Shown: piece by piece, positions 36,584-46,668 of the stretch
Position numbering within the stretch: position 1 is the first letter of the stretch
Layout: the number at the start of each line of letters is the position of its first letter
Origin: Verrucomicrobiota bacterium
GTDB taxonomy: Bacteria; Verrucomicrobiota; Verrucomicrobiia; Limisphaerales; J093
Length of the DNA: 64,000 nucleotides
Reading direction: 5' to 3'
Assembly (NCBI GenBank): GCA_027493615.1
Contig: JAOSKK010000001.1
Coordinates: 735,629 to 799,628, forward strand
The notes under the pieces: generated by a model
What the model saw: the letters and a program-made list of their open reading frames with translations, nothing else
What the model was told of the DNA's origin: nothing
Database searches by the model: none
Translations under genes and position numbers: made by a program

Positions 36584-38723
36584 TCACGCACCCGCCCCCG
36601 CAACCACACGGACGACGACGACCCAATCCTGCTCCGGATCCGCCGGCGGCGGGCCGAGGTTGACGGTGCCCGGGCCGACGACACGGGCAATCTCGGTGCG
36701 GAGCAAGTCGCCTCCAGTGCGGGGGTTGAACCAGCGGACGGAGAAGCGCCCGGCGTGGTCGCCCAGATCGAGGGTCGTGGTACCACCCTGGGGCAGGCAC
36801 ACGAGATAGACCTCCCCCGGCTTGGCGAGGCAGTACTTCGTGTTGTCGTTGGCGGTGTTGCCGATGAGGGCGTTGGCATTGGCCATCTCCCAGAAGGGAA
36901 TGCGTTGGTCGCGGAAGAACTCGAGGGCGATGCGGCAGTAATCCCAACTGCGGTCGCGACTGCGCCAGTCCTCGCACTGCAGATCGTTTTGGGGGAGTTG
37001 GTAACCGAAGTAGTACTCGACGCCCGCCCCGCCCGCCATGAGGGTGCCCCAAAGGCAGAGTTTGCGGATGTCGTCGAGCGTATACGGTTTGCCCCCCTGC
37101 AACGCTTCTCCGCTGTGGTCCTGGTAGCCCGGATCGGGCGGCACGCCCATGTCGGCCGGGTTCTGTTCGTCGTGGCAGACGACCCAGGGCTTGCCGGCAC
37201 GGGCCGATGCGGTGACCCACTTCAGCGTGCGTTGATGCGCGGCACTCCAGGGGTTTTGGAGGGAGGCCCCGGTGAGCGCGGAACCTTCGCCCAGGAGGGT
37301 GGGTAGACCTTGTCCTGCTGGTCCGGAAAGGTGTGGACCACGATGAGGTGTCGGTAGGGGTCGGTGTCGTGAAGGTACCGGGCCATGTCCCGAAGTTCCT
37401 CGGTGGACTGGGTGTTCTCCTCGCCCAGGTTCCAGTTGAGCCCGAGGTTGTGCGCGAAGCGGGCGATCAATTCGCGGAGATAGAGCTTGCGCTCGGGACC
37501 CAGTCGGCCGCCGTCGAGCGCCTCGGGTACTTGGCCGGGCCGGGCGTCGTGACCGATCCGATCATCATCGATCTCGTTTTCCTGGAGCTTGAAGTGCAGG
37601 AACAGGCCGCGGGAGGTGGCGTGGTCGAACACGACGCCCCATTGGTCGAGCTTCGAGCAGTCGTAGTGGAACTTCGTGTCGCGTTCGACGAACGGCCAGA
37701 CATCGTCGCCGTCACCGCCGGCATTATAGGGGAGGAAACTGAACGAGTTCACGCCCTTGGCCGCCAGGTAGTTCAGGGCGCCGATGAGTCCTTTGCCCTT
37801 GTCGTCCTGCCATGTCGGGTCGCCCGGTTGCCAGTCCTGGACGTGGGGTTGCCAGGTCTTGAGCACGCCGGCGGGGGCGTTCTCGCCCGGGCGGGCGTCC
37901 CGACGCCGGTTGGGAACGGTACCGTCGAAGTCCTCGTAGGCGAGGAGGTTCTCCGGAGCGTCCGGGCCGGCCTTGAGAAAGTACTCGCCGGAACCGGCGA
38001 AGCGAAGGTGATGGCGGCCGACGTACTCAAGCCTTCCGCGGGCACGGAAGTCGCGGCCGGTCTTGTCAGTGGCACCGACGGTGAAGGAACCGCTGGCGGT
38101 CAGCAGTGGCGAGGCCTGCGCGGCCGCGTTGGCGTCCACGGCGACGTGCGGACCGCGCAGCAGCGTCAGCGAGTAATCCCAGCGCCCGACCTTGTCCGGG
38201 GACAGGTGAGCGCGCCATCGGGTGCCCGCCTCGGCGGAGGAGTTCGCGGCGTTTCCGTCGGCGGCGAAATAGCCGGGCACGACGTATCGCGGCGTGCCCG
38301 ATTCGTGGGTGAAGGTGGCGGTGAGGCGGTAATCGGTGAAGGGGTTGGGGGACACATCCCTTTCGTGGGCGTAAGGTCCGTCGAGGGTGAGGGTGATCTT
38401 GTGCCACTGCTGCAGTTCGCCGCTGACGGTCACGGTGCCCGCGCCGTCCGGGAGGCGCGGACGGGCTTGCTGATCCTGCTGGAGGTTCTTCTCGATCCAG
38501 CGGGCGAGGGTTGAGCTGCCGAAGCCGTAGCCGCCCGGAAGGGGGCGGTAATCCATCGTCTGGATCTGGGGTGGCGGACCCCAGTGGGCTGGGAAGGGCT
38601 TGCGCCCGGTGGGGCTGCTGGGGGCATCGCCGGTCTGGGCCGAGGGTTGGGGGTGAGGGCGAAGGTGGCGACGAGTAGGACGACTTGCCACAAGGGGTTC
38701 CGGAAAAGCACGGACACGGTCAT
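36584..38723 (-). CDS. Secreted DUF5060 glycoside hydrolase with collagen-binding-type C-terminus, frameshifted
   Basis: About 712 residues. The ATG at 38723 opens a signal peptide (MTVSVLFRNPLWQVVLLVAT). After a slip near 38590, an immunoglobulin-like DUF5060 domain runs from VTVSGELQQWHKITLTLDGP through DYRLTATFTHESGTPRYVVP to EYFLKAGPDAPENLLAYEDF. The TIM-barrel part contains GVNSFSFLPYNAGGDGDDVW, WGVVFDHATSRGLFLHFKLQ and LNWNLGEENTQ (likely catalytic Glu). A slip near 37310 joins it to GASLQNPWSAAHQRTLKWVT and the C-terminal module (KYCLAKPGEVYLVCLPQGGT ... WFNPRTGG). An exported polysaccharide-degrading enzyme is likely. Substrate unknown. Confidence 0.82.
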
Positions 38724-38790
38724 AGTGGGCAGCAGATGTAACGCAGCGATGCCGACCCGTCCACCGGATAACGGAGGGCGCGAGCGAGGT

Positions 38791-39309
38791 TCAGGAGGCG
38801 CGTGCCTGCTCTCCTGCGGCACCACCGAGTCCGGCTTGAGCGACGGCCTCGAGTTCATCCGCGAAGCGCCGCAAGGACGCGGTCACTGGACCGGCGTTGG
38901 CCAGCCAGCGCTCGCGCAGACTGGCCACCTTGGTTGGATCGAGGCCGTAGTCGTAGCTGTGTCGGAAGACATGGCGGAAACCTCGGAGTTCGTCCAGGAG
39001 CGGTTTCAGGTCCGGCGAAAGCACCGGTGGCCGCAGGGGCGACAAGTCCAGGAACATCTTCGCCAGCAATTCGTGGTGCCAGCGGGACAGGTCCTTCACA
39101 TGATTCTCGAAGGTCCGCGAAACCTGCTCGAAGGTGTTCTCCAGAGCGTTGTAGATGTTGTGCAGGTAGTAGGCAGCCGTGATCGTCCCAGTCTCGGGCG
39201 GAGCGGCCTCTGGCAGCGCCGACAGCGCCGTGGTCCAGCGGCGGACCACTGACACGTCGGCTTGGATGACGGCTTTCAGCGCCAGGGCCGAGGCTGGGTC
39301 AATCTTCAT
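38791..39309 (-). CDS. HepT-like toxin (HEPN RNase family)
   Basis: 172 residues, all-helical by composition. The HEPN catalytic signature R-x4-H-x-Y appears as RGFRHVFRHSYDY near residue 110. TITAAYYLHNIYNALENTFE is the usual HepT dimer-helix sequence. HepT proteins are tRNA- or RNA-cleaving toxins silenced by AMPylation by the MntA partner. Its start overlaps the end of the nucleotidyltransferase gene by 11 bases, the normal pair arrangement. Confidence 0.83.
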   Translation of the reverse strand: MKIDPASALALKAVIQADVSVVRRWTTALSALPEAAPPETGTITAAYYLHNIYNALENTFEQVSRTFENHVKDLSRWHHELLAKMFLDLSPLRPPVLSPDLKPLLDELRGFRHVFRHSYDYGLDPTKVASLRERWLANAGPVTASLRRFADELEAVAQAGLGGAAGEQARAS

Positions 39310-39614
39310 GGGGCAGGGGAATCCAATGCTGCCGGATGATCGTTAGCAGATTCGGGGAGGCAGTCTCGACCTCGACCAAGTCCACCGGACATCCCAGCAA
39401 TTGATCGAGCTCGGAGACCATCCGGTAAAAAAGCGCCCCGGGCAGCCCTTCCACGGCCAGGTCCAGGTCGGATCGGGCATCCTGCCGACGCCCCATCGCC
39501 ACCGACCCGAACAGCCACACCTGGCGGGCCCCGTAGCGATACAGGTGCTGCGCTCCCCCGCCGGGCCAGGGCCCGGCGGGCTTCCACCGTCGAGATCGCA
39601 GCCGGCTGCGTCAT
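39299..39614 (-). CDS. MntA-like nucleotidyltransferase antitoxin, frameshifted
   Basis: Minimal nucleotidyltransferase domain, about 104 residues. WLFGSVAMGRRQDARSDLDL holds the G-S-x10-D-x-D catalytic motif, and VDLVEVETASP supplies the third acidic residue. The N-terminal 20 residues (MTQPAAISTVEARRALARR, ATG at 39614) are in another frame, joined at the CGGCGGGGGAGC run near 39560 to AQHLYRYGARQVWLFG. MntA enzymes neutralise HepT by adding AMP near its active-site Tyr. Confidence 0.78.
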
Positions 39615-39703
39615 ACGAGTCCCCGCGTGGGTTCCCTTCGCTGACCCGTATCTCTCCACGTTCCCGGCGTGGCTGGCAAGGCGGGAGATGTCCGCAGATC
39701 TCC

Positions 39704-39756
39704 GCCGGGTGAGGGCGCCCGGTCTACAGGGGATCGCCGGGGGGCACCCGGCCTCC
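39704..39756. repeat. REP-like palindromes, two adjacent copies
   Basis: GCCGGGTGAGGGCGCCCGGT and GCCGGGGGGCACCCGGCCTC are GC-rich palindromes followed by CTACA or CTCCA. A third member of the family (GCCGGGTCGGGGGACCCGGC followed by CTACA) is at 60905-60929. They fill the 246-base gap before the phosphoesterase remnant; nothing else is seen there. Confidence 0.6.
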
Positions 39757-39860
39757 ACGGAGGAGACGATCCCACCTCGACCGGGCGGGGTTGCGGAGTA
39801 TCCGGATGCGCCCCATCTTCGCCGCGGCAGCAACACTTCAACCATGGCATCTCCCCATTC

Positions 39861-41196
39861 ATGAAACCGGCACCGCACTCCTCTGCCCCGTCGCGCAGCT
39901 CCATCCCCGCGAGCCCGCTCGCGTCGGACGGGCTGAATCGCCGTCGTTTTCTGCGATCCCTGCTTTCGGTCGGAGGCGTCGGCCTGATTGCCGCACCGCC
40001 CATCTGAATGCGTGCCGCGGCCCCCGCCTTCGCGGAGGGGATGGTCTTTCACGACCAACGGGGTGATGGCCGCAGGCTTCCCCAAGCACCGGGCCTTCCC
40101 GGTGTGGCCGTCTCGAATGGGCGCCATGTGACGCTCACCGACGAGCGAGGGCGCTGGCGACTGCCGGTGGATGACGAGACAACGACGTTCTTCGTCATCA
40201 AACCGCGCGGGTGGCGGACGCGCCTGAGTGTGCATCACCTGCCCAGGGGTTCCACCACCACCAGCCAGACGGCTCACCGCCGCAGCGATTCCCGGGTGTG
40301 GCCCCCCCCCGGGCCGCTTTCCGAGGCCATTGATTTCGCCCTGGTCCCTCAGGAGGAAGGCGATCGCTTCAAAGCGTTGGTGTGCGGCGATCCTCAGCCC
40401 CGTGATGCGCGGGAGGTGGGCTACCTGGCCCAGAGCGTCGTGCCCGAGCTGTGCGGGACGGACGCGCCCTTCGGGGTGGCCTTGGGCGACATCGCCTTCG
40501 ACGACCTCAACACCCTGGAGCCGCTCAGCGAGGTCTTCGGCCTGGTGGGCGTGGCCTGGTACTACGTGTTGGGCAATCACGACCTGAACTACGACGCGCC
40601 CGACAACCGGTACGCGAACGAGACCTTCCGCCCCGTGCCGCCCGACCGCCTGGTGATGCTCTTCATGCACATCCCTCTGCATCGGGGGTTTGCCCCGAAC
40701 CCGAGTTCCCTGACCCACGACCGGCAACGGCTCTACCCGTCGGTCGGAGCACGGCCTCCCCACCCTTTCCTTTTCCGCCCATACCCACTGGCATGCTCAT
40801 CGATTCCTCGGGGCTCGAGGATGGCTGGCCAGGGACGCGGCCGCATCATCAGGTCGTCACCGGCACCCTCTGCGGGAGCTGGTTTGGCGACGCCCCGGAC
40901 GAGGACGATGTGCCGCACGCCACGATGTCCGATGGCACTCCACGCGGTTACCTCGAGATGGAGTTCGGCGGCACCCGCTACCGCATGGACGGCTACAAGT
41001 CCCTGGGACGGCCGCGCGAATACCAGATGCATCTGGAGCTGCCGCCGGGACCGTCGCGCGCCGCATTGGCCGGCACGAACCTCACCGTGAACGTGTCCAA
41101 CGGGTCCGAGCGCTCCATCCTTCGCTGGCGCTGCGGCGCCGGAGACACCTGGCGCCCGTTGGGGCGGCTGGAGGCGGCCGAGCCCCGATCCACACC
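39861..41196 (+). pseudogene. Decayed calcineurin-like metallophosphoesterase
   Basis: The ATG at 39861 starts a TAT leader (NRRRFLRSLLSVGGVGLIAA). Then, over several frames, come an N-terminal beta-domain (GVAVSNGRHVTLTDERGRWR), the phosphoesterase core (ALVCGDPQPRD, GVALGDIAFDDLNTL, WYYVLGNHDLNYDAPDNRYA) and the C-terminal domain (HHQVVTGTLCGSWFGDAPDE, GYLEMEFGGTRYRMDGYKSL). Apart from at least four one-base slips, roughly 70-100 residues usual between NETF and VPPDRLVMLFMHIPL are absent. The 3' end stops at RLEAAEPR, where a copy of the 22-bp repeat (41197) begins. The loss of real sequence makes this a pseudogene rather than just an error-affected gene. Confidence 0.75.
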
Positions 41197-41218
41197 GCCT
41201 CCTGACGTCGGCGCCTAC
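41197..41218 (+). repeat. 22-bp repeat copy at the broken 3' end of the phosphoesterase
   Basis: Identical to 32179-32200 and 32210-32231. The flanking TCCACA before and GGTGGGG after are also partly shared with those copies. Downstream to 41551 (about 330 bases) I see only repeat-like GC palindromes such as GCCGGCTTGCCGGC near 41508, and no gene. Confidence 0.8.
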
Positions 41219-41551
41219 GGGGTGGGGGAACACCCGGGCCCGTCGGTGACCCACCCGGTGATGAACCCGCAATTGGACCATGAGTGTTGCCGCAGAGTTT
41301 CATTAGCTTCTGACTTGAGCTAGCCCGGGCCTGGAACTAGCTTCGCGGCCGGCGAAATGGTGCCCGGGCCAGAGCAGCGTATGGATTCCTCAATCCGTGG
41401 GAAGACGAGCAGTGTCCGCATTCGGTCGGACCTGCTCTTTGGCCTTGCACCTGAGGAAGCGATGCGGCTGGCGGCGCACGGCTCAGAAGGTCGCTCGCCC
41501 CGCCGAATGCCGGCTTGCCGGCAGCCTCGTCCCAGCCGCAATGCGAGGCGC

Positions 41552-44500
41552 ATGAGAATTCACCCCGCCCCCCGGCGACTGGTCTGGCGCGCGGCCCGGG
41601 CCGTGTTGGCAGGCTGGACGGTGCTTTCAGCGTTGCCCGCCTTCTCGGAGCCGGCCGGAACGCCTGGGTACCGCGGCGATGTGGACTTTGCACGCGAGGT
41701 GTTTCCGGTGCTCGCAGCGCGTTGCTTCGACTGTCACGGCGCGGAGCGACAGCGGGCGGGGCTGCGGCTGGATGCGCGGGACGCCGTGCTGGCTGGCGGA
41801 AAGTCCGGACCGGCGGTGCGGGCGGGCGACGCCGCGGGCAGCCTGTTGTACCAGCGTGTGGCGACGGCCGATGTCGAGGAGGTCATGCCGCCCAAGGGCG
41901 AGCGGTTGACGGAGGAACAGGTGGCCTTGATCCGCGCCTGGATCGAGGGAGGGGCCACCTGGCCCGCCGCGGTAGGCGCGGTGACGGCCGAGGTGAAGCC
42001 GCACTGGGCCTACGTCCGGCCGCAGCGACCTGCTTTGCCGGACGTGCGGGATGTCAACTGGCCCCGGAACGAGCTGGACCGGTTTGTCCTGGCCCGCCTT
42101 GAAGCCGAGCGGCTCGCGCCTTCGCCTGAGGCCGACCGTGCAACCTTGATCCGTCGCCTCAGCCTGGATTTGATCGGGTTGCCGCCCAGTCCCGCAGAGG
42201 TGGAGGCGTTCCTGGCGGACGACGCGCCGGGGGCCTATGAGCGCGTGGTCGAGCGCTTGCTGGCCTCGCCACACTACGGGGAACGCTGGGCCGTGCCCTG
42301 GCTGGATCTGGCGCGGTATGCGGACACCAACGGGTACGAAAAGGACGACCGACGGTCGAACTGGCCGTATCGGGACTGGGTGATCAACGCGCTGAACCGC
42401 GACCTTCCGTTCGATCAGTTCACGCTCGAGCAAGTGGCGGGGGATCTCTTGCCGGAGGCGACGCTCGAGCAGCGGATCGCCACGGGGTTTCATCGCAACA
42501 CGATGACCAACACGGAGGGCGGAACGGATGATGAGGAGTTCCGCACCGCGGCCGTGATCGACCGCGTCAACACGACGTTCAGCGTCTGGCTGGGAACCAC
42601 AATGGCGTGCGCCCAGTGCCACAACCACAAGTACGATCCGTTCACGCAGCGGGAGTACTTCGAGGCCTTCGCGTTTTTCAATCAGACCCGCGACGGGGGC
42701 AAGACGCTGGAGCCTGTGCTCGAACTACCCACACCCCAGCAGGCCGCCCGCCGGGCCGAGGTGCGCGCCCGGATCACGCCGCTCCAACAGCAACTCGACA
42801 CGCCGACCCCGGAACTCGACGCCGAGCAGACCCGCTGGGAGGGGGTGTTGCAGGAACACCGCCAAACGGTGGCGGCCGGCTGGCAGGGGCTGCAACCGAT
42901 GCGCTTCATGGCCTCGAACGGCGTTGCGTTGGAGACGCAGGCCGACGGGTCGATCTTCGCCGCGGCCGACCTCATACCCGACACGAGTGTCTACGAACTG
43001 CTGGTGACCAACCTCCCTGCGGGCGTGACGGCTGTCCGACTCGAGGCCTTGACCGACGAACGGCTGCCGAACCAGAGCTCGGGTTGGAGTCGCGAAGGGG
43101 ACTTCGTGCTCACGGACTTTGTCGTGGAGCGTCTGGACATGGACAGGTCGGGTACCGGCGAGCCGGCGGGAAGGGAGCCGCGGGCTGCCAAGCTCGAGTT
43201 CGACCGGGCCTATGCGGACTACTCCGAGGACCGCTTCGAAGTGCAGAAGGCGGTGGATCAGGACGCGCTCTCGGGTTGGGCGATCGGGGCGGACCAGCCG
43301 AAGAACCGAACCAACCGGGTCGCGGTGTTCCTCGTCAAGCCGCCCGCGGAGACGAACGCCGCGATGGCGACGGAGGGAGCGTGGGTGATCCGGTTGAAGC
43401 AGGAATCCATCCGGCCCAAGAGCCTGCTCGGGCGCTTCCGCCTTTCGCTTTCGACCGCGCCGGCGGCGTCACATCGGGCCTGGGCCGATGTGCCGGCGGG
43501 CATCCGGTCGCTGCTGGAGCTCGAGCCGGCGGCGCGCGATGAGGGGCAGCGGGCGGCGCTGGCGAAACACCACCGGTCCATCGCGCCGAGCCTCGAGCCT
43601 GTGCGGGCCGCGATCGCCGAACTCCGCCGGCAGGAGCCGCGGGACATCGTCACCACGCTGGTCATGCAGGCGGTGGAGCAGCCGCGCGTCACCCGTGTGT
43701 TCAAGCGTGGCAGCTTTCTGGATCCGGGCGAGGAAGTGAACCCGAACACCCCGGCGGTGCTGCCTTCCTTCCCTGGCGAAGCGCCGCGGGACCGGCTGGG
43801 CTTTGCCCGGTGGCTGGTGGCGCCGGAGAATCCCCTGGTCGCTCGCGTGACCATGAACCGCCTGTGGGCGGCGTACTTCGGCCGGGGATTGGTCGAGACC
43901 CTGGAGGACTTCGGGACGCAGGGCGACCCGCCGACGCATCCGGAGTTGCTGGACTGGCTGGCGACCGAGTTCATCCGGCAAGGCTGGAGTTGGAAGGCGA
44001 TGCACCGGATCGTGGTGACCTCCGCCACGTATCGGCAGGCGTCGCGGGTGACACCCGAGTTGCTCGAGCGCGATCCCTTCAATCGGCTGTATGCGCGCGG
44101 ACCGCGGTTCCGGCTGGAGGCGGAGTTCCTGCGAGACGCGGCCCTGGCCGCGGGTGGCCTGCTCAACCCCCAGGTGGGTGGACCCAGCGTCTTCCCGTAT
44201 CAGCCCGAGGGCGTTTGGGCCATGCCCTACAGCGACGACCGCTGGGTGATGAACACGAACGGCAACCAGTTCCGGCGCGGCGTGTACACCTTCGCGCGTC
44301 GATCATTTCCCTACGCGGCCTTCGGGACGTTCGACGCGCCGAGTCGCGAGGTATGCACCGAGCGTCGTCCACGCACCAACACCCCGTTGCAGGCGTTGAC
44401 GACGTTGAATGATCCGGCGTTCCTGGCCGCCGCCGTCGGTCTGGCCCGTCGCCTCGCGCTGCAGGGCGGCGCGGATGACCGTTCACGGCTCACTCTGGCG

Positions 44501-44734
44501 TTCCAAGCCGTGGTGGCTCGGAGTCCCTCGGAGCGCGAGTTGACCGCCACTTTGGCCTTGCTCGAACAAGCAAGAGCCCGCTTCGCCAGGGAGGAGGGAG
44601 CCGCCGAACGGCTGGTGGCGCAGCCGACATTACCCGCGTTCGAGCCGGACCGGATGCCGGTGACCGAACTGGCCGCGTGGGTCGTGGTGGCCAACGTCCT
44701 GCTGAACCTGGATGAGGCGTTGAACCGGGGATGA
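41552..44734 (+). CDS. PSCyt1/DUF1549/DUF1553 cytochrome-like secreted protein, copy 1
   Basis: 1,060 residues from the ATG at 41552 (GAGG just upstream; the open frame extends 65 codons further but with no family sequence). A signal peptide is followed by the cytochrome-like PSCyt1 segment with one CxxCH site ([20 protein letters not shown]) and [23 protein letters not shown]1549 follows ([40 protein letters not shown]) with a second cysteine site [15 protein letters not shown]1553 ends the protein ([40 protein letters not shown]). Such proteins are nearly confined to the PVC phyla and always travel with a DUF1501 partner. Function unproven; heme attachment and sulfated-polymer degradation have been suggested. 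Intact frame. Confidence 0.92.
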   Translation: MRIHPAPRRLVWRAARAVLAGWTVLSALPAFSEPAGTPGYRGDVDFAREVFPVLAARCFDCHGAERQRAGLRLDARDAVLAGGKSGPAVRAGDAAGSLLYQRVATADVEEVMPPKGERLTEEQVALIRAWIEGGATWPAAVGAVTAEVKPHWAYVRPQRPALPDVRDVNWPRNELDRFVLARLEAERLAPSPEADRATLIRRLSLDLIGLPPSPAEVEAFLADDAPGAYERVVERLLASPHYGERWAVPWLDLARYADTNGYEKDDRRSNWPYRDWVINALNRDLPFDQFTLEQVAGDLLPEATLEQRIATGFHRNTMTNTEGGTDDEEFRTAAVIDRVNTTFSVWLGTTMACAQCHNHKYDPFTQREYFEAFAFFNQTRDGGKTLEPVLELPTPQQAARRAEVRARITPLQQQLDTPTPELDAEQTRWEGVLQEHRQTVAAGWQGLQPMRFMASNGVALETQADGSIFAAADLIPDTSVYELLVTNLPAGVTAVRLEALTDERLPNQSSGWSREGDFVLTDFVVERLDMDRSGTGEPAGREPRAAKLEFDRAYADYSEDRFEVQKAVDQDALSGWAIGADQPKNRTNRVAVFLVKPPAETNAAMATEGAWVIRLKQESIRPKSLLGRFRLSLSTAPAASHRAWADVPAGIRSLLELEPAARDEGQRAALAKHHRSIAPSLEPVRAAIAELRRQEPRDIVTTLVMQAVEQPRVTRVFKRGSFLDPGEEVNPNTPAVLPSFPGEAPRDRLGFARWLVAPENPLVARVTMNRLWAAYFGRGLVETLEDFGTQGDPPTHPELLDWLATEFIRQGWSWKAMHRIVVTSATYRQASRVTPELLERDPFNRLYARGPRFRLEAEFLRDAALAAGGLLNPQVGGPSVFPYQPEGVWAMPYSDDRWVMNTNGNQFRRGVYTFARRSFPYAAFGTFDAPSREVCTERRPRTNTPLQALTTLNDPAFLAAAVGLARRLALQGGADDRSRLTLAFQAVVARSPSERELTATLALLEQARARFAREEGAAERLVAQPTLPAFEPDRMPVTELAAWVVVANVLLNLDEALNRG

Positions 44735-44757
44735 AAGGCGCGCGAACCTGGAACTCC

Positions 44758-44995
44758 AAGTTGAAGACCCAAAGCTCAAAGTTCAAAGCTCAAGGGGAGA
44801 TCCAAGGCCCAAGGGGCAAGGTGGCTGGCACGGCGCGCGGAGGTCTCCAGCCCCCCTCGTCGCCACCAGGCTCGTTTCAGAAAGCCTGGCTAACGGTGCG
44901 CCCCTGCGAACCCGCAGGCGATCGCCCCCTGGGTGCCTGGCAGTTGGAACTTCCCTTGAGCTTTGCGCCTTGGGCTTGGAGCTTCCCTCCCTCCG
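44758..44995. repeat. Heptad-repeat arms between copy-1 PSCyt1 and DUF1501 genes
   Basis: The left arm (44758-44820) reads AAAGCTCAAAGTTCAAAGCT and similar 7-base units, ending CAAGGGGAGATCCAAGG. The right arm (44943-44995) has the inverse type (TTCCCTTGAGCTTTGCGCCT). The 120 bases between them hold only GC-rich palindromic sequence. The same units flank 49740-50095. No gene is seen in this 286-base gap. Confidence 0.65.
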
Positions 44996-45020
44996 TGCTG
45001 TACCGGCCACCCCCGCCCCC

Positions 45021-46487
45021 ATGAACCCGCGCCATGAGTATCTGAAGCTGGTCACGCGCCGGCAGTTCTTCCGCGATTGCGGCACGGGCCTGGGCACGCT
45101 CGCGTTGGCCTCCTTGCTGAAGCGCGACCTCCTGGCTGCGGGCGCGCAGCCATCGGACGCCCTCGCTTCCGATACGACCACCCTTCCCCGTCCGCCGCAT
45201 TTCGCGCCGAAGGCGAAGAACGTGATCTACCTGCACATGGCCGGGGCCCCCAGCCAGCTCGATCTGCTCGACTACAAGCCCAAGCTGGTCGAGCTCGACG
45301 GCCAGCAGGTGCCGGAGAGTCTGATCCAGGGCGAACGGTTCGCCTTCATCAAGGGGGTGCCGCGCGTGCTGGGAAGTCCCCATCGCTTCGCCCGGCACGG
45401 GAAGTCGGGCCAGGAAATCTCCGAGGCGTTGCCGCATCTGGCGGAGATCGCGGACGACATCTGCGTCGTACGCTCGATGCGGACGGACCAGTTCAACCAC
45501 GCGCCGGCGCAGTTGTTCGTCCACACGGGCTCGGCGCGTCCGGGCCGCCCCAGCCTGGGCGCCTGGGTGTCGTATGGTCTGGGCACTGAAGGACGCGACC
45601 TGCCGGGCTTCGTTGTGCTGGTGTCGGGTCGAAACGGCCCGGATGGAGGGACGTCGCTGTGGGGCAGCGGATTTCTGCCCACGGTGCATCAGGGGGTCCA
45701 GTTACGGTCCAAGGGGGATCCAGTGCTGTTCCTGTCGGACCCTGACGGCCTGGACCGGGAGCTGCGTCGCCAGACCCTCGACACGCTCGAGTTGCTCAAC
45801 CGCGAGACCTTTGCGCGCGTGGGCGACCCCGAGATTGTGACGCGGATCGCGCAGTACGAGATGGCGTATCGCATGCAGGCCAGCGTGCCGGACCTCATGG
45901 ACCTGTCACGGGAACCGGCCGCAATTCACGCGCTGTATGGGAGTGAGCCGGGCAAGTCCGGGTTCGCGAACAACTGCCTGCTGGCGCGGCGCCTCATCGA
46001 GCAGGGCGTGCGGTTCGTGCAACTTTACCACTGGGGCTGGGACAGCCACGGGGACATCAAGGACAACGATCTGCGATACGGGTTGGTGGACCGCTGCCGG
46101 GAGACCGACCAGCCGGCAGCAGCGTTGGTGCGCGACCTCAAGCAGCGCGGCCTGCTGGACGAGACCCTGGTGATCTGGGGAGGCGAGTTCGGGCGTACCC
46201 CCATGAACGAGGCGCGCAACAAGGACGGCTGGATCGGGCGCGACCATCACCCGCATGCCTTCTCGATCTGGATGGCCGGCGGCGGCATCCGGCCGGGGCT
46301 GACCTACGGCGCCACCGACGAATTGGGCTATTTCGTGGCGGAGAACCCGGTCCACGTCCACGATCTCCAGGCCACGATTCTGCACTGCCTGGGACTCGAA
46401 CACACGAAGCTGACCTATCGCTTCCAAGGCCGCGACTTCCGTCTGACGGATGTGCACGGTGAAGTGGTGAAGGCGCTCCTGGCATGA
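45021..46487 (+). CDS. DUF1501 TAT-exported protein, copy 1
   Basis: 488 residues, from the ATG at 45021. The TAT leader is [20 protein letters not shown]. Signature pieces of the DUF1501 family (alkaline-phosphatase/sulfatase fold, PF07394) are [97 protein letters not shown] and [20 protein letters not shown]. The His/Asp/Glu positions fit a metal-dependent hydrolase, but no activity is established. Intact and the obvious partner of the PSCyt1 protein upstream. Confidence 0.9.
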   Translation: MNPRHEYLKLVTRRQFFRDCGTGLGTLALASLLKRDLLAAGAQPSDALASDTTTLPRPPHFAPKAKNVIYLHMAGAPSQLDLLDYKPKLVELDGQQVPESLIQGERFAFIKGVPRVLGSPHRFARHGKSGQEISEALPHLAEIADDICVVRSMRTDQFNHAPAQLFVHTGSARPGRPSLGAWVSYGLGTEGRDLPGFVVLVSGRNGPDGGTSLWGSGFLPTVHQGVQLRSKGDPVLFLSDPDGLDRELRRQTLDTLELLNRETFARVGDPEIVTRIAQYEMAYRMQASVPDLMDLSREPAAIHALYGSEPGKSGFANNCLLARRLIEQGVRFVQLYHWGWDSHGDIKDNDLRYGLVDRCRETDQPAAALVRDLKQRGLLDETLVIWGGEFGRTPMNEARNKDGWIGRDHHPHAFSIWMAGGGIRPGLTYGATDELGYFVAENPVHVHDLQATILHCLGLEHTKLTYRFQGRDFRLTDVHGEVVKALLA

Positions 46488-46668
46488 ACACCCCCAACGC
46501 GACCCGACGCATCGCGGTGCGAGTGCAGCACCTCGCCGTTCTCCAGCGGCAGGGCGGACACCCGGTTCGGAGCCGCCGGATTCCGAAGCGTGGGGCTTGC
46601 GTTTGGCAGGCCAGGCGCAAACTTGGAGGCGCAGAAACTCGCAGTGAATGGATAAGAGGCTTACTGGC

